From Phyllobacterium endophyticum (GTDB taxonomy: Bacteria; Pseudomonadota; Alphaproteobacteria; Rhizobiales; Rhizobiaceae), in the NCBI RefSeq assembly GCF_003010935.1, contig NZ_PGGN01000004.1, positions 434,001-498,000 of the forward strand: DNA of 64,000 nt. Reading direction: 5' to 3'. Made by a program: the position numbers and the translations under genes. The notes beneath the pieces are model-generated. The model did not search any database and was not told the DNA's origin. It was given only the letters and a program-made list of their open reading frames with translations. Positions 25,964 to 33,417 of this stretch are shown piece by piece. Positions within the stretch are counted from its first letter, which is position 1, and every line of letters begins with the position of its first letter.

Positions 25964-26791
25964 GTGGACGCGAAGGCATCAGACATGGACGCATCCGACG
26001 GCATTCAGCAATCGGCTGATGCGCCCGCTAGGCGCTCGCGCGTCAGCGGTATCGATCGCGCCCTGCAGGTTCTGGATTATCTCTATGAAACAGGAAGTCC
26101 GGCCGGCGTCTACGCGATAGCCAAGGCTATAGGCGCACCGCTGTCGACGGTTTACGTGATCATTGACGATCTCGTGGAAAAGAACCTTCTGTCGCGCAAC
26201 GGCGACAGCACTGTCTGGCTCGGAGCGCGCCTTTATCACTACGGTCTTGCCTATGCGCGCTCGCTGGATTTTCTCAATGTGGCCAATCACGAGATGCATA
26301 ATCTCAGCCGCGTTTCGGGCGAAACGGTGCAGGTCTGTGGCCGCGATGGTGATCATATGATGGTGCTCGCGATGGCTGATGGGCCAGGTCATTTCCAGGT
26401 GACGTCGCGTGTCGGCACCCGCGTCCCACTCAATTGGACGGCATCCGGCCGCCTGCTCGTTGGACATCTCCCGGAACAGGAACGGCTGGATCTGTTCGAG
26501 CATTGCGCGAAATCTTCCCCGACAGGACGTGCCGTTATTGATCCCTCCGTCTTGTCGCAATCGGCCAAACAAGCCCTGCAGGCACGCATTTCCATACAGG
26601 CGGGCGAATCCGATTATGCCGTCGCGTGCGTTGCCTCTCCAATCTGCGACGACAAGGGCGCCTGTATCGCGACCATTTCCATTGTTCTTCCCGAGCAGAA
26701 AATCGCCGAGAATCCCGACCGCTATACGGCCGAGGTAAAAGCCTCGGCGGAACGGATCGAAACGGTGATGGGTTGGCGCAGTCATTCCTGA
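25964..26791 (+). CDS. IclR-family transcriptional regulator
   Basis: Start GTG 25964 has AGGAG 7 bases upstream. The 275-residue protein has an N-terminal winged helix-turn-helix (about 25-90: GIDRALQVLDYLYE, GAPLSTVYVIIDDLVEKNLL) and an IclR effector domain (about 100-270) with VPLNWTASGRLLVGHLP and DYAVACVASPICD. IclR proteins usually repress, or sometimes activate, neighbouring catabolic genes and are relieved by a pathway metabolite. It sits in the middle of the amidohydrolase/ABC cluster, divergent from the SelA-like gene and convergent with the RidA-like gene. Confidence 0.93.
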   Translation: MDAKASDMDASDGIQQSADAPARRSRVSGIDRALQVLDYLYETGSPAGVYAIAKAIGAPLSTVYVIIDDLVEKNLLSRNGDSTVWLGARLYHYGLAYARSLDFLNVANHEMHNLSRVSGETVQVCGRDGDHMMVLAMADGPGHFQVTSRVGTRVPLNWTASGRLLVGHLPEQERLDLFEHCAKSSPTGRAVIDPSVLSQSAKQALQARISIQAGESDYAVACVASPICDDKGACIATISIVLPEQKIAENPDRYTAEVKASAERIETVMGWRSHS

Positions 26792-26792
26792 T

Positions 26793-27290
26793 CTAATCCT
26801 TCAAAGATATGATTGCCTCGATTTCCACGGTGATATTGCCAGGCAGAGAACTGAACCCGACGGCTGAACGGGCATGGTTGCCGGCCTCCCCGAACACATT
26901 GATCAGCAAGTCCGAGCATCCGTTGATGACGGATGGGTGATCGGCAAAATCAGGTACTGCATTGACCATGCCCAGAAGCTTCACCACGCGTTTGACGCGC
27001 CGCAAATCTCCTAGCGCCGAATGCATGACCGCAAGCAGGTTGATACCAGTGAGACGTGCGTGCTTGTAGGCCTCTTCGACGCTTACATAGGCGCCGACCT
27101 TACCGGTGTGCATGTACCCGTCCTCTTCCCGCGGTCCCTGCCCCGACAGGTACAGCATATTGCCTTCCTGAATGTGGGTGACGAAATTCGCGATCGGGCT
27201 CGGGGCCGGGGGAAGAACTATGCCCAGCGCCTTGAGACGATCATAGGGGGAAACGTCGGCATCGATTGCCGGACTTGGTAGGTCACTCAA
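26793..27290 (-). CDS. RidA (YjgF/YER057c) family protein
   Basis: The frame is open for 68 codons upstream, but that part lies inside the amidohydrolase gene. TTG 27290 is chosen because GAGGA precedes it by about 8 bases and it falls 11 bases after the amidohydrolase stop. The 165-residue product begins with YDRLKALGIVLPPAPSPIANF and has LYLSGQGP, ALGDLRRVKRVVKLLGMVNA and ARSAVGFSSLPGNITVEIEA, as in the longer RidA subfamily. RidA proteins hydrolyse reactive enamine/imine products of PLP enzymes to keto acids and ammonia. The SelA-like PLP enzyme in the same cluster could be the source. Confidence 0.88.
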   Translation of the reverse strand: MSDLPSPAIDADVSPYDRLKALGIVLPPAPSPIANFVTHIQEGNMLYLSGQGPREEDGYMHTGKVGAYVSVEEAYKHARLTGINLLAVMHSALGDLRRVKRVVKLLGMVNAVPDFADHPSVINGCSDLLINVFGEAGNHARSAVGFSSLPGNITVEIEAIISLKD

Positions 27291-27300
27291 GGCGAATTCC

Positions 27301-28527
27301 TCAACGGTATGAATAGGGCGCAATGGCGCCGGATGTTTCAGGCTTGACGGGCTGGTAGCGGCTGGCGGCGATTGGCTCATTACCGAGGACTGCCCAGTGT
27401 GGTTCGAACAACTTGTCGAGCCTTGCTTCGTAACCCATGGAGTCGATGACTGTGAGATCGGAATCGGCGAGTTCGAAGATGGTGAAATCGGCACGCGTCC
27501 CGACCGACAGGAGGTTCTCCGTCGGCAGATTGATCGCCGATGCCGGAGAGATCGTCACTGCTTCCACCACCTTGTCGAATGGCATGCCTACGCTCAGCAG
27601 CTTGGACATGGTGGTGCCTAGGTCCCACACTGCGAAGTTCAAGCTACGCAGATGAATATCGGTCGAGATCGAAAATGGCAGGAGTCCGCGCTGGATCGCG
27701 ACTTCCGCCACGCGGAACGAGAACGAGGCGCCGCCGTGTCCGATGTCGAGACGTATCCCCTCACCCGCACAACGTGCCGCCAGTTCAAACAGATCATCGT
27801 CCTCGATGATGCTGCTGCCGACCTTGCCGTTGAAGCAATGGGTGATGATGTCTCCCGGACCGAGGATTTCCAGCACCTCGTCGTAGAGCGCCGGCGGTTC
27901 GCCAACATGCACCATCATCGGGATCTTCAGGATTTTTGCGAGCTTCTTACCGACTTTGACCGGCGTCACTCCCCAGGAGCCGGTAATCACATGGCTGGCA
28001 CGCACCTTCAGTCCAACGATGTGATCGCGGTTTTCATTAACGCAGGCAACAGTACGATCGATGTCGATCGACTTGATGTCGCTGAGTTCGCTTACCCGAT
28101 TGCAGGCTACGAGCCCGATCGAGCCCAGGTTTAGAAACGCCTTGATACGTTCACGTGCCGGATCAATGATGTATTCACGAAATCCGTGGAAGTTGGCTTC
28201 ACCCGCCGAACCTGCGTCAACGATGGTGGTGACGCCCCGCTCGGCGCCGCAGAGTTGCGGGCGCACCGAAATATCCGTGCCGCCATGCCAGATGTGTGTG
28301 TGCAGATCGACCCAGCCCGGGGAAATCCATGCGCCCTTGCCGTCGACACGGCGCACATCGCCATGGACATTCAGCGAAGGCCCAAACTCGGCAATCCTGC
28401 CGTCAGCGTCGATCAGGATATCGATGGCGGACGAAGGCGTATTCGGTCCGAACGAAACCGGTTTGATATTGGTCAGCAGCAAGCGCCCTTCGATTGGAGA
28501 ATTGGCGGTTGCAGAAGAGGCAGGCAT
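27301..28527 (-). CDS. COG3964-type amidohydrolase/deacetylase
   Basis: ATG 28527 is two bases after the permease stop and follows AAGGATCT; the longer frame lies within the permease gene. The 408-residue TIM-barrel metallohydrolase shows DLHTHIW (H76, H78), a lysine in GLKVRASH for the bridging carboxylate, MVHVGEPP, THCFNG and DIGHGGASFS. It is widely misannotated as dihydroorotase. Relatives in Agrobacterium (Atu3266) and Ochrobactrum (Oant2987) were shown to deacetylate acetylated alpha-hydroxy acids. Here it is flanked by permease and RidA genes, so it probably deacylates the imported compound. Confidence 0.85.
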   Translation of the reverse strand: MPASSATANSPIEGRLLLTNIKPVSFGPNTPSSAIDILIDADGRIAEFGPSLNVHGDVRRVDGKGAWISPGWVDLHTHIWHGGTDISVRPQLCGAERGVTTIVDAGSAGEANFHGFREYIIDPARERIKAFLNLGSIGLVACNRVSELSDIKSIDIDRTVACVNENRDHIVGLKVRASHVITGSWGVTPVKVGKKLAKILKIPMMVHVGEPPALYDEVLEILGPGDIITHCFNGKVGSSIIEDDDLFELAARCAGEGIRLDIGHGGASFSFRVAEVAIQRGLLPFSISTDIHLRSLNFAVWDLGTTMSKLLSVGMPFDKVVEAVTISPASAINLPTENLLSVGTRADFTIFELADSDLTVIDSMGYEARLDKLFEPHWAVLGNEPIAASRYQPVKPETSGAIAPYSYR

Positions 28528-28529
28528 AA

Positions 28530-29399
28530 TCAGAGATCCTTTCTGAGACGGGGGTCGAGAAGGTCGCGGAAACCGTCGCCAACCATCTGCAGGGAAAGTA
28601 CGGCAAGCACGATGGCAATCCCGGGGAATAGCGTCATCCAATCGGCCGTTCCGATATACTGACGGCCTGAGGCGATCATCGTGCCCCACGTGGGGACTTC
28701 CGGGCTGACCCCGAGGCCGAGGAATGAAAGACCTGCTTCGGCTAGCATGGCATTGGCAAAAAGGAACGTGCCCTGTACCAAAATGGGCGAGAGCAGGTTT
28801 CGCAGGATATGCCGCGTCATGATGTGCGACGTTGAAATTCCGAGCGATGTGGCGGCTTCGACATAGGGTAGTTCCCGGATGACCAGTGTCGAGGCGCGAA
28901 CGATACGAGCGAGGCGTGGTGCGTAGACGATGCTTAGGGCGACGATAACCGTTGTCAATGACGGCCCGAGCGCTGCAACGAGCGCTATCGCCAGCAGAAT
29001 GTCCGGGAAGGCCATCATCGCATCTATCAGGCGGGTGATCGGCGCATCCAGCTTATGGAAATATCCAGCAAGTATACCGAGGGTCACACCGATCAGCGAT
29101 GCAAGCACGACCACGGCGAAACCGACCAATAGGGATAACCGCGCCGAAAAGATCGTCCGCGAGAATACGTCGCGGCCGAATTCGTCCGTGCCGAAGAACC
29201 ACTTCATGCTCGGCGGCTTCAGACGGTTGACGATGGACAATTTGCTGGGCGAATAGGGTGTGATCAGGGGCGCGAAGACCGCAAGGAGCACGAAGATGGC
29301 GAGAACGATCAGGCCGAACAGAACGGTCTTGCGCCGTATCAAAATCCGGAAAAACTTCGAGCGCTCGCTTGTCGGGATGTTGGTTGCAATATCGGCCAT
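28530..29399 (-). CDS. Peptide-type ABC permease (DppC family)
   Basis: This 289-residue inner-membrane protein has about six helices. It has the DppC/OppC hallmarks: LKPPSMKWFFGTDEFGRDVFSR after the first helix (given here in part as FGTDEFGRD), and the cytoplasmic EAA loop LGISTSHIMTRHILRN that docks with the ATPase. It overlaps the DppB-type gene by one base, so the two are co-translated and form the transmembrane pore of one importer. The amidohydrolase gene follows almost immediately. Confidence 0.93.
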   Translation of the reverse strand: MADIATNIPTSERSKFFRILIRRKTVLFGLIVLAIFVLLAVFAPLITPYSPSKLSIVNRLKPPSMKWFFGTDEFGRDVFSRTIFSARLSLLVGFAVVVLASLIGVTLGILAGYFHKLDAPITRLIDAMMAFPDILLAIALVAALGPSLTTVIVALSIVYAPRLARIVRASTLVIRELPYVEAATSLGISTSHIMTRHILRNLLSPILVQGTFLFANAMLAEAGLSFLGLGVSPEVPTWGTMIASGRQYIGTADWMTLFPGIAIVLAVLSLQMVGDGFRDLLDPRLRKDL

Positions 29400-30340
29400 C
29401 AGTAGCGCACCCTTGGATCGACGACGAGGTAGAGCATATCAATGGCAAAGTTGATGAGGACGTAGAGCGCAGCGATGATCAACAGAGCGCCTTGGATGAC
29501 TGGGTAGTCCCGCCTCAACACCGCCGACACGACGAGACTGCCGACACCGGGAAGACCAAATACAGTTTCTGTGACAACAGCACCCGAGATCAGCACGGCA
29601 GCTGTCAAACCCAGCACGGTGAGGATCGGAATCAGCGCGTTTTTGAAGGCATGTTTTAGGACGACCCGGCGCTCATCCACACCCTTGGCACGTGCTGTGC
29701 GAATATAGTCGTCGCCAAGCACATCCAACATAGAGGCGCGGGTGAAACGCATGATGAGCGCGGAGGAAACGATGCCGAGCGCAAACGCCGGTAGCACCAG
29801 GTATCCAAGTCGTTCCATCAACGATGTTCCCGGCCCGCCATAGCCGGATACCGGAAACAGCCCAAATCGTACGGCGAATATCTGCATCAAGATGAGTCCC
29901 AGCCAGAAGCTTGGGATGCTTGCGGCAAGCATCGCTACCGCTGTTGCTGCCTGATCGAAGAATGACCCGCGCCGGTATGCAGCATAGATGCCGATCGGAA
30001 TGGCGATGACGCTGGCAATCAACAGTGAGAAGATTGTGAGAAAGAAGGTCGGTTCGGCGCGCTGGGCCAGCGCCTGGAGTACGGGCTGGTTGAGAAAGAT
30101 GGACTGTCCCAGATCGCCCTTGAACAGATTGCCGATGAAATAGAGATATTGCAGCAGGATGGATTGATCGAGCCCTAGTTGCTGACGGAGCGCCGTAATG
30201 TCCGCCGCAGTCGCCTCCGGCCCGAGCATCACGGCAGCGGGATCACCCGGCGTGACGCGTACGATGACGAAAACTATCGTCACCACCAGGAACATCACGA
30301 TGATCATGCCGATAAAGCGTTGGAGTATGTAGCGGAGCAT
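29399..30340 (-). CDS. Peptide-type ABC permease (DppB family)
   Basis: This 313-residue permease has about six membrane helices. It begins with the DppB signature MLRYILQRFIGMIIVMFLV and RVTPGDPAAVMLG. The EAA loop is ARAKGVDERRVVLKHAFKN and GLPGVGSLVV follows. With the DppC-type partner it makes the channel for uptake of the solute delivered by the substrate-binding protein encoded 85 bases upstream. The gene order (binding protein, B, C) is standard for this transporter class. Confidence 0.94.
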   Translation of the reverse strand: MLRYILQRFIGMIIVMFLVVTIVFVIVRVTPGDPAAVMLGPEATAADITALRQQLGLDQSILLQYLYFIGNLFKGDLGQSIFLNQPVLQALAQRAEPTFFLTIFSLLIASVIAIPIGIYAAYRRGSFFDQAATAVAMLAASIPSFWLGLILMQIFAVRFGLFPVSGYGGPGTSLMERLGYLVLPAFALGIVSSALIMRFTRASMLDVLGDDYIRTARAKGVDERRVVLKHAFKNALIPILTVLGLTAAVLISGAVVTETVFGLPGVGSLVVSAVLRRDYPVIQGALLIIAALYVLINFAIDMLYLVVDPRVRY

Positions 30341-30425
30341 ATGGTCGAATCGTTTTCTCTTGCAGTTTTACTGAAGAATGGTCGCAGGAGTGGAAAGTCC
30401 CTGCCCGCGACTGTTGCACTCTGCG

Positions 30426-31955
30426 CTATTGCTTCAGCGAGACGTTCCAGAAATAAGGCCACGGCGCCGGCGTAAAGCCCTCGAGCTTGGATGATTTTGC
30501 CGATAGCGCGTTGAAATCACCGATCTTGATGATCGGGACTTCAGCATAGATCACCTTCTGTACTTCGGCCCAAAGTGCGACGCGCTTCTTTGGATCGACC
30601 TCAGAATTGAAGGCATCGACGGCCGTCTTGCGAGCGGGGGTATCCCAATTGCCGGGCGCGCTGGTCGACATGGCGCCAATCAAAGCGGGTTCCGGCAGGA
30701 AGGGGCTGTGACTGATATAAATGTCCCAAAGCTTCGGGTCGGCGCGTCGCTGGGTCAGCGTTGCCCAGTCCACGACCTGCATATCCACCGTGAAGCCCGC
30801 AGCCTTCAGATACTCGGCGGCAACCTGCGCCATCTTGTAGTGGAACTCATATTGGCGGCTGGTCAGGATGCGAATCGGTTCGCCATTGTAGCCGGCCTTC
30901 TTCATCAGCTCGGCAGCCTTTTCCGGATCGGCGACATTATAAGCGTTTTCGGTGCCCGCATCCGTCTTCCAGCTATATCCGTCGGGGTACATAGACGCAT
31001 TGAGCGAATAGAAATCGGTACTGCCGAAGGCCGCGGCCATCATGTCTTCCATGCTGAGCGAATCTCGAATTGCCAGTCTGATATCCTGGTTCTTGGTGAT
31101 TCCCGTACTGGTGTTCATGACGAAGACCGGCCAGCCGAATGGCTTGAGCAAAACGGCTTCAGTCGTTTTCTGGTCCTTCAGCCGATCATAGGCTTCAACT
31201 GGAAGGCTGTCGACGTAGTCGAACTGACCCGAAACCGCACCTTCGACACGTGTATTGGCATCCGGCACAGGAACAAAGCGGATTTCATCGAGATATTGAT
31301 GACGCGCACCACCATAGCCATTTTCGTCACCCTCGGGTGATTTGTAGCCGTCGAAACGCGCCAGCTGGATGTATTGGTCAGCCTTGCGTTCCTTCAGCAT
31401 ATATGGGCCCGTACCAACCGGATCGGTCATCGGGTTCTGCTGCTTCTCGCTCGGGAGGATGATCGCGGCGGCATTGTTGAAAGCCAGCAGCGAAACGAGC
31501 GGGGCATAAGGTGCGTTGAGAGAGATTTTCAAAGTCACAGGATCGGCAGCTTCGATCGAAGCGATCATCGAGGCTGTCTGCTTGCCGCGCGAGGCAACTT
31601 CCGTCCAGCGCTTCAACGAGGCGACGACGTCGGTCGAATCCATATCCGTGCCGTCATGGAACTTGACGCCGGTGCGAAGTTTTATGGTGTAGACTTTGCC
31701 GTCGCCCGAAACTTCGGGAAGACTGGCAGCGAGAAGTGGTGTGACGTTCCAGCTTTTGTCGAACGTGTAGAGAGTTTCGAAAATATGCTGCGAGACAATG
31801 CCGACAAGATCCGCCGTCGAGGCCATAGCATCGAGCGTGGGCGGCTCGCCGATCGTGGCGACGTTGATGACCCCGCCTTTTGTCTGAGCGAAAGCGGAGG
31901 GGCTAACAGCAATCAGCGCTGAACCAAGAAGGAGTGCGAGCTTCAGTGATTTCAT
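30426..31955 (-). CDS. Periplasmic substrate-binding protein of the peptide-type importer
   Basis: ATG 31955, behind AAAGGGAACC, gives a 509-residue protein with signal peptide (1-23, ending PSAFAQ). It is a family 5 extracellular solute-binding protein: GEPPTLDAMAST, LRTGVKFHDGTDMDSTDVV and YSWKTDAGTENAYN mark the cluster-C fold. Such proteins bind di/oligopeptides, nickel, or other compounds such as opines and glycosides; the ligand cannot be told here. Its promoter region holds an inverted repeat shared in part with the SelA-like gene promoter. It is first in the transporter operon. Confidence 0.94.
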   Translation of the reverse strand: MKSLKLALLLGSALIAVSPSAFAQTKGGVINVATIGEPPTLDAMASTADLVGIVSQHIFETLYTFDKSWNVTPLLAASLPEVSGDGKVYTIKLRTGVKFHDGTDMDSTDVVASLKRWTEVASRGKQTASMIASIEAADPVTLKISLNAPYAPLVSLLAFNNAAAIILPSEKQQNPMTDPVGTGPYMLKERKADQYIQLARFDGYKSPEGDENGYGGARHQYLDEIRFVPVPDANTRVEGAVSGQFDYVDSLPVEAYDRLKDQKTTEAVLLKPFGWPVFVMNTSTGITKNQDIRLAIRDSLSMEDMMAAAFGSTDFYSLNASMYPDGYSWKTDAGTENAYNVADPEKAAELMKKAGYNGEPIRILTSRQYEFHYKMAQVAAEYLKAAGFTVDMQVVDWATLTQRRADPKLWDIYISHSPFLPEPALIGAMSTSAPGNWDTPARKTAVDAFNSEVDPKKRVALWAEVQKVIYAEVPIIKIGDFNALSAKSSKLEGFTPAPWPYFWNVSLKQ

Positions 31956-31969
31956 GACGGTTCCCTTTG

Positions 31970-32011
31970 TTATTCCACTATAATGGATCATAGTGTTTTA
32001 TAGTAGAATAA
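31970..32011. promoter_or_regulatory. Operator-like inverted repeats upstream of the transporter operon
   Basis: TTATTCCACTATA (31970-31982) and TATAGTAGAATAA (31999-32011) are inverted copies matching at 12 of 13 positions. A nested repeat, CACTAT-N8-ATAGTG (31976-31995), shares the left arm. The site begins 15 bases upstream of the binding-protein start, a position suited to repression. The IclR protein encoded 6 kb away in the same cluster is the natural candidate to bind it. Confidence 0.55.
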
Positions 32012-32040
32012 GAACAAATGGCGGCGGGACTGTCAATTCA

Positions 32041-32082
32041 AAAAAGAAAAGGGCCGCGCGATGAAGCGCCGCCCTTTTGTTT
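32041..32082 (-). terminator. Terminator of the rhaDI operon
   Basis: AAAAGGGCCGCGC (32047-32059) pairs with GCGCCGCCCTTTT (32066-32078) with one internal C-C mismatch and a 6-base loop. T-rich sequence follows on both strands (CTTTT then TCTTTTT on the minus strand). It lies 20-60 bases past the rhaI stop and is a convincing rho-independent terminator. Confidence 0.75.
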
Positions 32083-32099
32083 TAACAGAGGTACGTCGA

Positions 32100-33392
32100 T
32101 TAAATTATCCCGCCGCCGCCAGCGGCAGTTAGCGGTCGTTCCTTGCCGACCAATTCGCGGTAACCACTCTTGCGGTAAGTGGCGACAGGATCGATCGCTC
32201 CGGCTGATCGCCGGCGTGCCTCCGCGAGGATCGGTTCGACATCCGTGCGATAGGCGCGCTTCAACGCGTCTGAAGCCATCAGAGCATCGTTCTCATCCTG
32301 GTAAGCGCTCAATGCCTTTCGATCCACCAGCAAAGCCTGAGCGTAAGCCCGGCGAATTTCATTGGCGCTTGAGATCAGGCTTTCGATCGGATCCGTGACA
32401 TTGTGCGACTGATCAATCATGTGAGCGGGATGGAAGTTCTCTACGCCGCGATCTTCCGCGTCGACCAGTTCATTGAAGACAAGAAACAGGCGATAGGGAT
32501 CGATCGAACCCGCATCGAGATCGTCATCGCCATATTTGGAATCATTGAAATGGAAGCCGCCTAGTTTCTTGAACTGGATCAGCCGCGAAACGATCATCTC
32601 TATATTGGTATTCGCCGCATGGTGGCCCAGATCGACAAGGCAATAGGCTTTCGGCCCCAATGTCTGCGCGATCAGATAGTTTGTCCCCCAATCCTGCACT
32701 ACCGTGGAATAGAAGGCCGGCTCATACATTTTGTGCTCGGAGAAAATGCGCCAATTATCAGGCAGCGCTTTATATATCTCCGTCATCGATCCGAGATAAC
32801 GCTCGAAGGCTTTGGCGAAATTGCTCTGCCCCGGAAAATTGGAACCATCGCCAATCCACACAGTCAGGGCTTTCGAGCCAATCGCCGCACCGATCTCGAT
32901 ACATTCGATGTTGTGCTCGATTGCCTGTGTCCGCGTCGCCGCATTCACATGGCTGAGCGATCCATATTTGTAGGAGTGCGCCTGATCGGGCGCATCGGAG
33001 AATGTGTTCGAATTCATTGCATCGAAACCAAGTCCGTGCGCATCGGCATGGGCCTTCAGATGTTTCGGATCCGCCTTGTCCCAAGGGATATGCAACGACA
33101 CATTCGGGGTTGTCCGCGTCAATTGCTGGATCACCGCACAGTCGTCGAGCTTATCGAAGATGCCGCGCGGCTCGCCTATGCCGGGAAAGCGCGCAAACCG
33201 TGTTCCACCCGTGCCAACACCCCAGGACGGTATTGCGACGAAAAATTCCGCAACCTTGTTGGTGATTGCATCGATATCGATGTTGCGTCGCGCGAGATGA
33301 GCGCCCAGCGCCTCGTAGTCGCTCTTGTGTGCAGCGAGCAGCCGGTCGTTTTCGGCCGCAATCAGTTCACCGGAAATATGTAACTCAGCCAT
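32100..33392 (-). CDS. rhaI: L-rhamnose isomerase (RhaI type)
   Basis: ATG 33392 has GGGAGAACG upstream; upstream codons of the frame overlap the end of rhaD. The 430-residue TIM-barrel isomerase converts L-rhamnose to L-rhamnulose. Metal and substrate residues are suggested by SLHIPWDKAD, EHKMYEPAFYSTVVQDWG, LVDLGHHAANTN and GFHFNDSKYGDDDLD. This is the Pseudomonas/rhizobial RhaI type, unrelated in detail to E. coli RhaA. It is the second gene of a rhaD-rhaI operon divergent from the regulator and transporter genes. Confidence 0.95.
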   Translation of the reverse strand: MAELHISGELIAAENDRLLAAHKSDYEALGAHLARRNIDIDAITNKVAEFFVAIPSWGVGTGGTRFARFPGIGEPRGIFDKLDDCAVIQQLTRTTPNVSLHIPWDKADPKHLKAHADAHGLGFDAMNSNTFSDAPDQAHSYKYGSLSHVNAATRTQAIEHNIECIEIGAAIGSKALTVWIGDGSNFPGQSNFAKAFERYLGSMTEIYKALPDNWRIFSEHKMYEPAFYSTVVQDWGTNYLIAQTLGPKAYCLVDLGHHAANTNIEMIVSRLIQFKKLGGFHFNDSKYGDDDLDAGSIDPYRLFLVFNELVDAEDRGVENFHPAHMIDQSHNVTDPIESLISSANEIRRAYAQALLVDRKALSAYQDENDALMASDALKRAYRTDVEPILAEARRRSAGAIDPVATYRKSGYRELVGKERPLTAAGGGGII

Positions 33393-33417
33393 GACGTTCT
33401 CCCGAGACTGGACAGTA

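Noticed and set aside
27301-28527. Dihydroorotase
   Set aside because: The amidohydrolase motifs and linkage to a SelA-like gene fit COG3964 enzymes, which are often misnamed dihydroorotase; no pyrimidine genes are near.
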